Shown: positions 1 through 6,773 of the stretch, one piece after another
Numbering within the stretch: the stretch's first letter is position 1
How the letters are laid out: the number at the start of each line of letters is the position of its first letter
NCBI GenBank assembly: GCA_031289515.1
Contig: JAITPH010000001.1
Coordinates: forward strand, 1-8,762
Direction of reading: 5' to 3'
Source: Tannerella sp.
GTDB taxonomy: Bacteria > Bacteroidota > Bacteroidia > Bacteroidales > Tannerellaceae
Length of the DNA: 8,762 nt
The notes under the pieces: model-generated
The model's database searches: none
What the model was told of the DNA's origin: nothing
The model's input: only the letters and a program-made list of their open reading frames with translations
Translations under genes and position numbers: made by a program

Positions 1-45
1 AGCTTTCGCCATTTACAGAATAACAGGATTGTTTTGAACGCGGAG

Positions 46-85
46 CAAATATGGCATATTTGGGCATATTATAGCATATTTGGGC
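46..85. repeat. Phased GCATATT repeats overlapping a palindrome
   Basis: The heptamer GCATATT occurs at 54-60, 64-70 and 74-80, spaced exactly 10 bp apart. The first and third copies extend to GCATATTTGGGC (54-65 and 74-85). The first copy also overlaps a perfect inverted repeat, CAAATAT-GGC-ATATTTG (46-62). One-helical-turn spacing places all copies on the same face of the DNA, as expected for cooperative protein binding or intrinsic bending. Its target gene is unknown. It lies beyond the enolase terminator, so it more likely belongs to whatever lies left of the window. Confidence 0.6.
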
Positions 86-97
86 GCAACGGCATAC

Positions 98-133
98 AAA
101 AAAGGTGGCCTCTTTTCACAAAGAAGCTACCTT
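98..133 (-). terminator. Rho-independent terminator of enolase
   Basis: The outer stem pairs 102-109 with 126-133 (8 bp including one G-T wobble). After a single mismatch it continues as a 5-bp stem, 111-115 with 120-124, closed by a 4-nt loop. Read leftwards, the stem runs into six T residues (plus-strand A98-A103). It lies about 50 bp beyond the enolase stop codon, where an intrinsic terminator is expected. Confidence 0.85.
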
Positions 134-186
134 AAGATCGATATAATTTACTATTAAAATTTACAATTAATTAGTATTGTATGTTG

Positions 187-1467
187 TCATTTAACCCTTT
201 TATATCCATAAACAGCCAAATCGCCCAATTCTTCTTCGATACGAAGCAGCTGGTTGTATTTAGCCATGCGGTCGCTGCGGCTCAGCGAGCCTGTTTTGAT
301 TTGACCGCTGTTTGTTGCAACCGCAATATCGGCGATTGTTGCATCTTCCGTTTCGCCCGAACGGTGACTTGTGACGCTCGTGTATCCGTGACGGTGAGCC
401 ATTTCGATTGCGTCAAGCGTTTCGCTCAGCGAGCCGATCTGATTAACCTTTATCAGGATGGAATTGGCGCAACCAAGCTCGATGCCTTTCTTTAGAAATT
501 CCACGTTAGTCACAAACAGGTCGTCGCCGACGAGCTGACATTTACCGCCGATCTTGTCGGTCAGCAGTTTCCAGCCGTCCCAATCGTTTTCGCTCATGCC
601 GTCTTCGATAGAATCAATCGGATATTTTGCCGCCAACTCTGCGAGATAGTCGGCCTGCTGTGCTGAAGTGCGTTTTGCGCCGTTAGCTCCTTCAAACTTG
701 GAGTAATCGTAAATGCCGTTTGCATAAAATTCCGAAGCGGCGCAGTCGAGACCTATCATCACGTCTACTCCCGGCTTGTAACCGGCAGCTCCGATAGCTT
801 TGATAATCGATTCCAGAGCGTCTTCAGTGCCGTCCAGCTTCGGAGCGAAACCGCCTTCGTCGCCTACTGCGGTGCTAAGACCTCTGTCGTGCAATACTTT
901 TTTCAGAGCATGAAATACTTCGGCTCCGCAACGCAAACCTTCCTTGAACGATGGAGCGCCTACCGGACGAATCATAAATTCCTGAAAAGCAATGGGAGCA
1001 TCGGAATGGGAGCCGCCGTTGATGATATTCATCATCGGAACCGGCAGCGTATAAGTATTTGTGCCTCCCAGATACCTGTACAGCGGCATCTCAAGGTAAT
1101 TTGCGGCAGCCTTTGCCACAGCCAGCGATACGCCAAGTATGGCGTTAGCTCCGAGATTGGATTTCGTCGAAGTGCCGTCCAATGCAATCATTTTCTTGTC
1201 GATAGCACGCTGCTCGAAAGCGGAAATGCCTATAAGTTTGGGAGCTATAATATCGTTTATATTAGCTACCGCCTTGAGAGTGCCTTTGCCCAGATAGCGG
1301 GATTTATCGCCATCGCGCAACTCCAATGCCTCGTTTTCACCTGTCGACGCTCCTGACGGAACAGAAGCGCGTCCAATAAATCCCGACTCTAAAATTACGT
1401 CTACTTCAACCGTGGGATTGCCACGGGAATCAAGTATCTCGCGAGATACTATTTTTTCTATTATCAT
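187..1467 (-). CDS. eno: Enolase (phosphopyruvate hydratase)
   Basis: Cytoplasmic glycolytic enzyme that interconverts 2-phosphoglycerate and phosphoenolpyruvate. The 426-residue length is normal for bacterial enolase and the family signatures are complete. The mobile loop is SGAST (38-42) and the proton-donor region is VGDEGGFAP with E204. The Mg2+ ligands are D241, E288 and D315. The catalytic base is K340 in the ILIKVNQIGSLSET signature. Substrate contacts are H154, H368-R369-S370 and K391. The start at 1465-1467 gives the standard enolase N-terminus (MIIEKIVSREILDSRGNPT). The gene has its own promoter about 40 bp upstream and a terminator downstream. No terminator separates it from ccsBA, whose stop lies 88 bp upstream, so some read-through from that operon is possible. 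It is a housekeeping gene and probably unrelated in function to the neighbouring block. Confidence 0.99.
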   Translation of the reverse strand: MIIEKIVSREILDSRGNPTVEVDVILESGFIGRASVPSGASTGENEALELRDGDKSRYLGKGTLKAVANINDIIAPKLIGISAFEQRAIDKKMIALDGTSTKSNLGANAILGVSLAVAKAAANYLEMPLYRYLGGTNTYTLPVPMMNIINGGSHSDAPIAFQEFMIRPVGAPSFKEGLRCGAEVFHALKKVLHDRGLSTAVGDEGGFAPKLDGTEDALESIIKAIGAAGYKPGVDVMIGLDCAASEFYANGIYDYSKFEGANGAKRTSAQQADYLAELAAKYPIDSIEDGMSENDWDGWKLLTDKIGGKCQLVGDDLFVTNVEFLKKGIELGCANSILIKVNQIGSLSETLDAIEMAHRHGYTSVTSHRSGETEDATIADIAVATNSGQIKTGSLSRSDRMAKYNQLLRIEEELGDLAVYGYKRVK

Positions 1468-1503
1468 ATTCTTTTCAGTTTATAAATTGTTTTTTATCGG
1501 GCG

Positions 1504-1534
1504 CAAAGGTAGCATTTTTTCATTTACCGTGCAA
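1504..1534 (-). promoter_or_regulatory. Enolase promoter, Bacteroidota type
   Basis: On the minus strand a TTG (plus 1532-1534) is followed after exactly 20 nt by TACCTTTG (plus 1504-1511). This fits the Bacteroidota primary sigma factor pattern of TTG, 19-21 nt, then TAnnTTTG. Transcription would start near 1497, giving a leader of about 30 nt with an A-rich stretch just before the ATG. Confidence 0.8.
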
Positions 1535-1555
1535 TTTTTCCTGATATTTTTTTGC

Positions 1556-3778
1556 TTATGCGTAGCTATGCATCCCTCCGAGAATGAAATTCACTCCGAA
1601 ATATGTAATCAATACGCACAAGAATACTGCTATGGAAAAGACATGAAAAAACATCGGACGGCGGAACGAAGGCAACGAATCGCCGTGAAAAGCAAGAGAA
1701 TATGCAAGAAAAGTGATAAGCGCCCAGACTTCTTTCGGGTCCCAGCCCCAATAGCGACCCCACGAAATATTTGCCCAGACAGCGCCGACAAAAATGCCGA
1801 CAGCGAGGCAAAACACGGCCGGATAGAGCATCACGCGGCTTATCACATATAGCTGTTTTATTTGCCGGTCGCTATCTTTTTTCATCAGATACATTATAAC
1901 ACCGGTCAAGCCGTTGAGCATCATAAAGGCGAAAAGCGAATAGGCTATCATTATCACCGCAACGTGAATGCTCAGCAGCGGCGAAGTCAAAACCGGTATC
2001 AGATGCGTGATTCGGGGATTCGATTCGCCCATCATCGCCACGAGCAACGTCAATCCGCAAAGCAAAAATCCGAAAGGCAGAGACATAAAAAATCTCCCGC
2101 GAAACGGAAATGTAAGCAAAATGACGCTGAACGACATGAATTGCATCGTTTCAAAGCCGTTCGAGAGCGGCACGTGACCGCCGACATACCAGCGCAGGGC
2201 TATGGATGCGGCGAGATAAACGAATACGAACGCGATAGCCAGACAAAGCGCCGATTCGATTCTTCCGTTTATTTTTTTGCCGTTAATCATCCTGTTGCAG
2301 AAATAGAAAAAAGAAAGTATGCCGGCAAGCAGGCAGAACATGGCAATAAACCGGGTATAGATAAAACCGTTATATATCTTTTCGGCTTTCATGCGGCTGT
2401 CGTCCGGAAGGATTACGCCGGCTTTTTTTCGCTGATATTCCTTCAGTTTCACGAGCAAGCCCGATAGTCCTTCAAAATCTTTCTTTACGGCCATTTCGTT
2501 TATATAATCCAGCGATTTCCTTACGAAAAACCATTCGTCGCCGGGCATATCGTCGGGCAAGTCTTCGCCCTGCGAATACCAGCCGATCGATTTCATGTCT
2601 GCATGGGGATATATTTTAAGCGGACGCCCGGACGACAAAATAGCGAGAAGATTGCGCTTTTCGTCGGCCTCTTCGAAGCCTTTCCGGTCTGCCGTCTGCT
2701 CTCCCGCGTGAATCTTCCGCATCGTTTCTTCCAGTTTATAATCGTTGTACTTGTCGTAAAAGTCGTCCAGAGAAGCGTATTTGCCTTCTATTCCGAGCGC
2801 AGTCCCGACGGTTTTGCTCTTTATCTTCACTATCGGTTGCTCTTTCCAGTCGGAATAGTAAAATATCCAGCCGGTCAATACCTGTTCCGAAGTCAGACCC
2901 TTGTATGTCGGACTTCCGTAGAGTTTCACCGTGAAATCCTTTGCCAAAGTCTGCAACGGACAAATCCTGTCGTTGTAGAGCACGTATAAATCCCCGAACC
3001 GGGCGGCTGTTTCGCGGGGCAGCGCTTTCGGATTGGCCGACTGCATGTCAGTATTTCCGCACAGAAGAAGAATAAAAACGGAGGCGGCGCGCATAAGCGG
3101 ACTTTTAAGCAATTCGCGGAAACGGCTGCGACGGCTGAAAAAGAATGCGACTATCGAAACCAAAAGGAGAGCATATCCCGAATAAGTGACGGCAATTCCG
3201 TAGGGGTCGTAAGCGACGGCAAGCGTGACGCCCTTTTCGTCGGCATCGTATCCGGACTGATAAAAGCGGTATCCGCGATGCGAAAATATGCTGTTCATCG
3301 AAATCTCGCCTTCCGTGACGCCGTTTTTACCGTCGCCGGAGACCGTCACGGAACTGACAAAGTCCTTCGGTGCGTCCGTTCCCGCGTAATATTCTATGTG
3401 AAAATCATTCAGTTTTATCGCAAAGGGTAAATTTCGGGTATTTCCGCGGTTATCGACGAAATGATTTGTTTCGCCGTTTTGCAGGATGTGAAGCCGTCCC
3501 TGCTCGCCGTACAGCCACGTTACGAAAGCTCCGGCGAGGATGAGCAGAAATGAAAAGTGCAGCAGGGCTACCGGCAGGCGTTTGAGTATTTTTCGCCCGA
3601 GCAAATAAACGGCGGCGGACGCGGCTGCGACGAACCAGAGCGCGACGAACGGCGCGGTACGGTAGACATGCTCCGCCACGAAAGCCGTGCCGTAGAGTTT
3701 TTCCAGAACGGAGGCGGCGACAAGCGTTATCATAACGATAATCAAAACGGTAAAGGTACACCTTTTCAGAAATTTCAT
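1556..3778 (-). CDS. ccsBA: CcsBA: fused ResB/CcsA cytochrome c synthase
   Basis: Inner-membrane protein of system II (Ccs) cytochrome c maturation. It exports heme and attaches it to CxxCH motifs outside the cytoplasmic membrane. The 740 residues fuse both halves. The ResB-like half has membrane segments near 8-26, 43-60, 68-88 and 198-214, with a periplasmic domain between the last two. The CcsA half runs from about 471 to the end. The WWD heme-handling motif is WGRYWGWDPKEVW (673-685). Four histidines sit where CcsBA heme ligands are expected: H74 in TM3, H605, H698 and H737 in the C-terminal GGMHSYA; H698 and H737 are 39 residues apart. A soluble segment (about 241-470) joins the halves and begins after a signal-like hydrophobic stretch (229-240). 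The gene follows the di-heme cytochrome by 105 bp, which is its obvious client. Family assignment is very secure; its client range is inferred. Confidence 0.96.
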   Translation of the reverse strand: MKFLKRCTFTVLIIVMITLVAASVLEKLYGTAFVAEHVYRTAPFVALWFVAAASAAVYLLGRKILKRLPVALLHFSFLLILAGAFVTWLYGEQGRLHILQNGETNHFVDNRGNTRNLPFAIKLNDFHIEYYAGTDAPKDFVSSVTVSGDGKNGVTEGEISMNSIFSHRGYRFYQSGYDADEKGVTLAVAYDPYGIAVTYSGYALLLVSIVAFFFSRRSRFRELLKSPLMRAASVFILLLCGNTDMQSANPKALPRETAARFGDLYVLYNDRICPLQTLAKDFTVKLYGSPTYKGLTSEQVLTGWIFYYSDWKEQPIVKIKSKTVGTALGIEGKYASLDDFYDKYNDYKLEETMRKIHAGEQTADRKGFEEADEKRNLLAILSSGRPLKIYPHADMKSIGWYSQGEDLPDDMPGDEWFFVRKSLDYINEMAVKKDFEGLSGLLVKLKEYQRKKAGVILPDDSRMKAEKIYNGFIYTRFIAMFCLLAGILSFFYFCNRMINGKKINGRIESALCLAIAFVFVYLAASIALRWYVGGHVPLSNGFETMQFMSFSVILLTFPFRGRFFMSLPFGFLLCGLTLLVAMMGESNPRITHLIPVLTSPLLSIHVAVIMIAYSLFAFMMLNGLTGVIMYLMKKDSDRQIKQLYVISRVMLYPAVFCLAVGIFVGAVWANISWGRYWGWDPKEVWALITFLAYSLAFHGDSLPSFRRPMFFHVFSIAVFLCVLITYFGVNFILGGMHSYA

Positions 3779-3799
3779 GCTGTTTCAAAATTTAAAGAA

Positions 3800-3833
3800 G
3801 GAGAGCCGGTTACTACTGATATAACCGGACTCC
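3800..3833 (-). terminator. Intercistronic hairpin between DHOR and ccsBA
   Basis: CCGGTTA (3806-3812) pairs perfectly with TAACCGG (3822-3828) around a 9-nt loop. GGAG (3800-3803) and CTCC (3830-3833) extend the stem beyond a small internal loop. Read leftwards it is followed by a T-rich but interrupted tract (TTCTTTAAATTTT). It could be a partial terminator that lowers ccsBA expression relative to the cytochrome, or an mRNA-stabilising hairpin. A weak -7-like TTTTG follows, but no matching upstream TTG was found, so a separate ccsBA promoter is unsupported. Confidence 0.5.
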
Positions 3834-3883
3834 CCGTGAAGAAAAAAATTATGACTTACTGTGGTTTAAAATTTAAATTCCGG

Positions 3884-5464
3884 TCAGATTGCCTCGATAA
3901 ATGCGGCAATCGCCTCGCGTTCTTCCCCGGACAGCGCCCTGAACTTCTGAACCGGTTCGCGGGCGTCGCTTAGCATGTCGCCATGCCACATTATTGCTTC
4001 GATAACCGTACGGGCGCGGCAGTCGTGCAGCCGGTCGCTTGCTCCGGTGACAACGCGGCTCAGACCGCGCCCCCACAGCGGCGTCGTGCGACACCAGCCT
4101 GTCCGTATATCGTTTTTCATGTTCAGCCGGTGCTGAACCATGTCGGTGTAGGGCCATATCTTCTGATTCGGATAGCGCGGCAGGCGGCTGTCGTTCGTTT
4201 CGAAGAATCCGCTGGGGTCGGAAACGTTGTCATCGCCGGTCGTCCACGACGGACGGTGACACGTGGCGCAACCTATCTCCGCAAACAGCTTTTTGCCTTT
4301 CTGCACTTCCGGCTTGTCGAGATTCCGGGCGGCGGGAACGGCCAGTCCGCGATGCCAGATCATGAAGTTTTTATAGTTTTCGTCGTTCATTTCCACGTCG
4401 AGGTCGGTCGCCATCAGATAGTCGTAAATATCCTTTTCGACGTCGCCCGACCTGTTCCTTTCCGGGAAGAAATTGTAAAATTCTGCCTGAACGTCGGGGT
4501 CTTTCGAGGCCGTTTTTGCATAGGCGGCCGTCATGTAGTGATAGCGGCGGTTCGAGCGCGTAACGTTTGTTATGTTCCATATCGCGTTGGCTCCGGCGCC
4601 GTCCTGAAGAGGCCCGCGGCTGAGCGCGTAGGTGAAACGCAGCGGATGCGTCGTGGCGCCGTAGGTCTTTACCCAGTTTCCGTTCGCAAAGATTGCGGGA
4701 TTGAGCGATGCTCCGTACTGTTCCTGCCGGACGTATTCGTCTTTGAGGTCTTCGTCCGAAATGGCGTCCAGCAATCCTGTTCCGTAGACGCCGATGGTGG
4801 ATTCGAGCCTGACTCTGACGCTTGAATGCGGAACGGTCACGGTCGCGCCGTTTCTGACGGCTTCGAGGGGAACGTAATACGCATCTTCGGGAATTGTGAC
4901 TTCCGGGTATATCAGCTCGTATGCCTCGCCGTCGGGGAATCTGTTGCCCCATTCGTCTATGTGGGTCAGCCAGTCAATCCTTATTTTGGTCTCGTCTACG
5001 GGCGGTTTGAAGGGATGGACGGCGAGCGTCTGGGGCATTCCCGTGAGGGAACTCAGGTAGGTGTCCGTTTCGTCGGTTATGACGAGCAGGTATCCGTTGC
5101 CCCTCTGACTTGCCCTGTATTCCGTCTGTCGCCGTCCGTGTCCGTAACTCGGATGGCAATAGAGGCATCCGGTACGCACCATCACGGGACCGAGTCCGCA
5201 GAAGGCGCCTTCCTTGTTCTGGTTGAAATCCCTTTCAAAGAAATATTCGCCAAACTTGAATGCCTGCGACATTCCGGCGTTTTCGACTGCCGGAGTCGGC
5301 TGTTCGTAGGCAAACGAGGTGGAGTTGAACACCGTTCCCAGCTCGCCTCCCGAATACCATTCCTCTTCGGGCACTTCGACCGTTTCCGTTGCCGGATGAC
5401 TGTCTTCCTCGCAGGAGAATACCGTCAGTGACAGGAAACATAAAAAAAATATCCTTTTCAACAT
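3884..5464 (-). CDS. Di-heme oxidoreductase (DHOR/DUF1111) lipoprotein
   Basis: Envelope c-type cytochrome with two covalent hemes, of the family annotated as di-heme oxidoreductase, thiol oxidoreductase or DUF1111. The physiological reaction is not established. Residues 1-17 form a lipoprotein signal peptide with Cys18 in FSC; the mature N-terminus CEEDS is acidic, as in Bacteroidota surface-export signals. Heme sites are C100-LY-C103-H104 (DNA 5153-5167) and C399-AT-C402-H403 (4256-4270). The C-terminal family block is present: TTPLWGRGLSR (460-470), RLHDCRARTVIEAIMWHG (478-495) and the terminal helix. Extra cysteines at 89, 458 and 482 are not heme-bound by motif. The start at 5462-5464 gives a proper signal peptide and follows an A-rich leader. 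Imelysin lies upstream and the heme ligase CcsBA downstream. A peroxidase-like or metal redox role is inference from family and context. Confidence 0.93.
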   Translation of the reverse strand: MLKRIFFLCFLSLTVFSCEEDSHPATETVEVPEEEWYSGGELGTVFNSTSFAYEQPTPAVENAGMSQAFKFGEYFFERDFNQNKEGAFCGLGPVMVRTGCLYCHPSYGHGRRQTEYRASQRGNGYLLVITDETDTYLSSLTGMPQTLAVHPFKPPVDETKIRIDWLTHIDEWGNRFPDGEAYELIYPEVTIPEDAYYVPLEAVRNGATVTVPHSSVRVRLESTIGVYGTGLLDAISDEDLKDEYVRQEQYGASLNPAIFANGNWVKTYGATTHPLRFTYALSRGPLQDGAGANAIWNITNVTRSNRRYHYMTAAYAKTASKDPDVQAEFYNFFPERNRSGDVEKDIYDYLMATDLDVEMNDENYKNFMIWHRGLAVPAARNLDKPEVQKGKKLFAEIGCATCHRPSWTTGDDNVSDPSGFFETNDSRLPRYPNQKIWPYTDMVQHRLNMKNDIRTGWCRTTPLWGRGLSRVVTGASDRLHDCRARTVIEAIMWHGDMLSDAREPVQKFRALSGEEREAIAAFIEAI

Positions 5465-5619
5465 GTCTTGATTTTTAATTTTTAATTATCTATTCATCTT
5501 AATGCTTTCGACCGGATTCCTGTTCGCCGCCTGACTGTTCCGGTCTTGTTTTCTGCGCAGTCCGTTTGCCGGTTTGCTGTTCAATTCGCCTTTTTCCCTG
5601 TGGGGGAAGACCTTTTTCC
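5465..5619 (-). other. Imelysin-DHOR intercistronic region with repeats
   Basis: This 155-bp gap is long for an operon and has no ATG-initiated gene. It contains a 7-bp inverted repeat, GACCGGA (5510-5516) with TCCGGTC (5539-5545), and a 10-bp direct repeat CCTTTTTCCC at 5589-5598 and 5611-5620, spaced 22 bp; the right copy reaches the first base of the imelysin stop codon. No TAnnTTTG promoter was seen on the minus strand, so DHOR probably depends on upstream transcription. The final 30 bp before the DHOR ATG are AT-rich and suit Bacteroidota translation initiation. Confidence 0.5.
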
Positions 5620-6744
5620 CTATTCCTGCAAGACGCTCTTCCCGGCGGTAAAAGCTTCTATGAGGTCGTTGCAGGCATCAATGGCTTCTCCTACCCTGGG
5701 ATCGGTGTAGTTCAGTACAAACGGTTTCGGCATCGCCTGAATCTTGCTTATGCAATTGTCGAGGGCGCTTACTATTCTGGCGTCGGCGGCAGGATCGGCG
5801 CTTTTGATAAAGGCGCTCACGGAATTTGTCCGGGCCGACGAGGCGTTGACCGCTCCGTAATAGCCGAACTTTACGCCGGTAATGTTGTCTTCAAAATCCT
5901 GAATGGAGTTGTAGGCATGAGGCGATTCGATGTATTCTTCATCTTCGCCGAAGTGCGACGTGCCTATCTTTCCGCCGCCAACCTCGTCGACTATCGTGAT
6001 GAAGCCTTCGAGAATCTGGTATGTGCCGGACAGGACAGAGCCGTCCCATTCATCGCTCAGGCGCTCGCCGAAATTGTGTTCCGGCTCCATGCCGGCGTTT
6101 TTTATCGCAGTCTGCTTTGCTGCCGTCACATTGTCCATACCTGCCCAGGCGGCTTCGAGGCGATAGCAGCTAAGTTCCAAATCTCTGGCTACGGCTACCG
6201 CGTAACGCATCTCGTTTTCGCTTATCTGCGACGCCGGACGGGTCGCTCCCTCGCGGAAAATGATGTATTCCAGGCCGTGGAAACCGGCCAGCTTGTCGTC
6301 GTTGACGATGGCGTCGGCGACGTTTGCCATCTTCTGCTCGTTGGTCAGCAGTTCCGTCTCCAGCTTTGTACGGTCGAGCGGCCACGTGTCGATGTGCGGG
6401 TCGATGCTGTATTCGTCGGCTGCCCCGAAGAGGAATGCCTCGCTCCATTCCCAGTACTTGCGCGCGCTCTTCCACAGCTCGCAGGCTGCAACCGTTTTTG
6501 CGTCCGTCTTGTTGTTTTGCAGGTCTTCTATCGCCTGCCGCAACAGGGCCGATTCGTCGGCAAGACCTTTATAAATCGGTATAATAGTCTCTTTGACGTA
6601 GGTCTCGTTAATCGTTTTCAACGTTTTTTCCTTTTCCGTCAATTCCAAATCCTTTTCGTCTCCGTCGCTACAGGCGAAACCAAACGAAGTCAGGGCTACC
6701 ACGGCCGCTAACGGATAAATCCTAAAAAATGTCCTCATAATCAT
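5620..6744 (-). CDS. Imelysin-family (peptidase M75-like) lipoprotein
   Basis: Envelope protein of the imelysin group, which includes iron-regulated IrpA/ICMP proteins and the EfeO iron-uptake component. Members are thought to bind iron or an iron ligand; few show peptidase activity. The conserved GxHxxE motif is G154-F-H156-G-L-E159 (DNA 6268-6285). The family segment WKSARKYWEWSEAFLFG (91-107) is followed by IDPHIDTWPLD (114-124). The N-terminus is a signal peptide ending near Cys25; the lipobox (GFAC) is loose, but the following SDGDE resembles the acidic surface-export signal. The mature protein starts with a charged helix, as usual for the family. An in-frame second ATG at residue 3 is an equally possible start. 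It lies 29 bp downstream of the porin gene with no promoter between, so the two are very likely cotranscribed. The iron role comes from family knowledge. Confidence 0.93.
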   Translation of the reverse strand: MIMRTFFRIYPLAAVVALTSFGFACSDGDEKDLELTEKEKTLKTINETYVKETIIPIYKGLADESALLRQAIEDLQNNKTDAKTVAACELWKSARKYWEWSEAFLFGAADEYSIDPHIDTWPLDRTKLETELLTNEQKMANVADAIVNDDKLAGFHGLEYIIFREGATRPASQISENEMRYAVAVARDLELSCYRLEAAWAGMDNVTAAKQTAIKNAGMEPEHNFGERLSDEWDGSVLSGTYQILEGFITIVDEVGGGKIGTSHFGEDEEYIESPHAYNSIQDFEDNITGVKFGYYGAVNASSARTNSVSAFIKSADPAADARIVSALDNCISKIQAMPKPFVLNYTDPRVGEAIDACNDLIEAFTAGKSVLQE

Positions 6745-6773
6745 ACAGTTTTATTATTAAACAAAAAAATTAA

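Larger units (their letters stand above)
1..186. other. Non-coding region downstream of enolase
   Basis: No convincing gene is visible here. The stretch holds an inverted repeat and three phased GCATATT heptamers (46-85), then the leftward enolase terminator (98-133), then about 50 bp of AT-rich sequence before the enolase stop codon at 187-189. A leftward ATG at 10-12 could open another gene that runs off the window, but only four codons are present. One forward frame is open from 1 to 135, but it has no start inside the window and runs through the terminator hairpin, so it is not called. Confidence 0.6.

Noticed and set aside
1..12. Possible leftward gene starting ATG GCG AAA GCT at the window edge
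   Set aside because: Only four codons are present and no full promoter match lies upstream, so it cannot be supported as a gene.
1..135. Forward frame open for 44 codons, ending TAA at 133-135
   Set aside because: It has no start in the window, crosses the phased repeats and the terminator stem, and resembles no protein I know.
5470..5619. Minus-strand open frame through the imelysin-DHOR gap
   Set aside because: It is stop-free but has no usable ATG until the last few codons, and its composition is not protein-like; probably chance.
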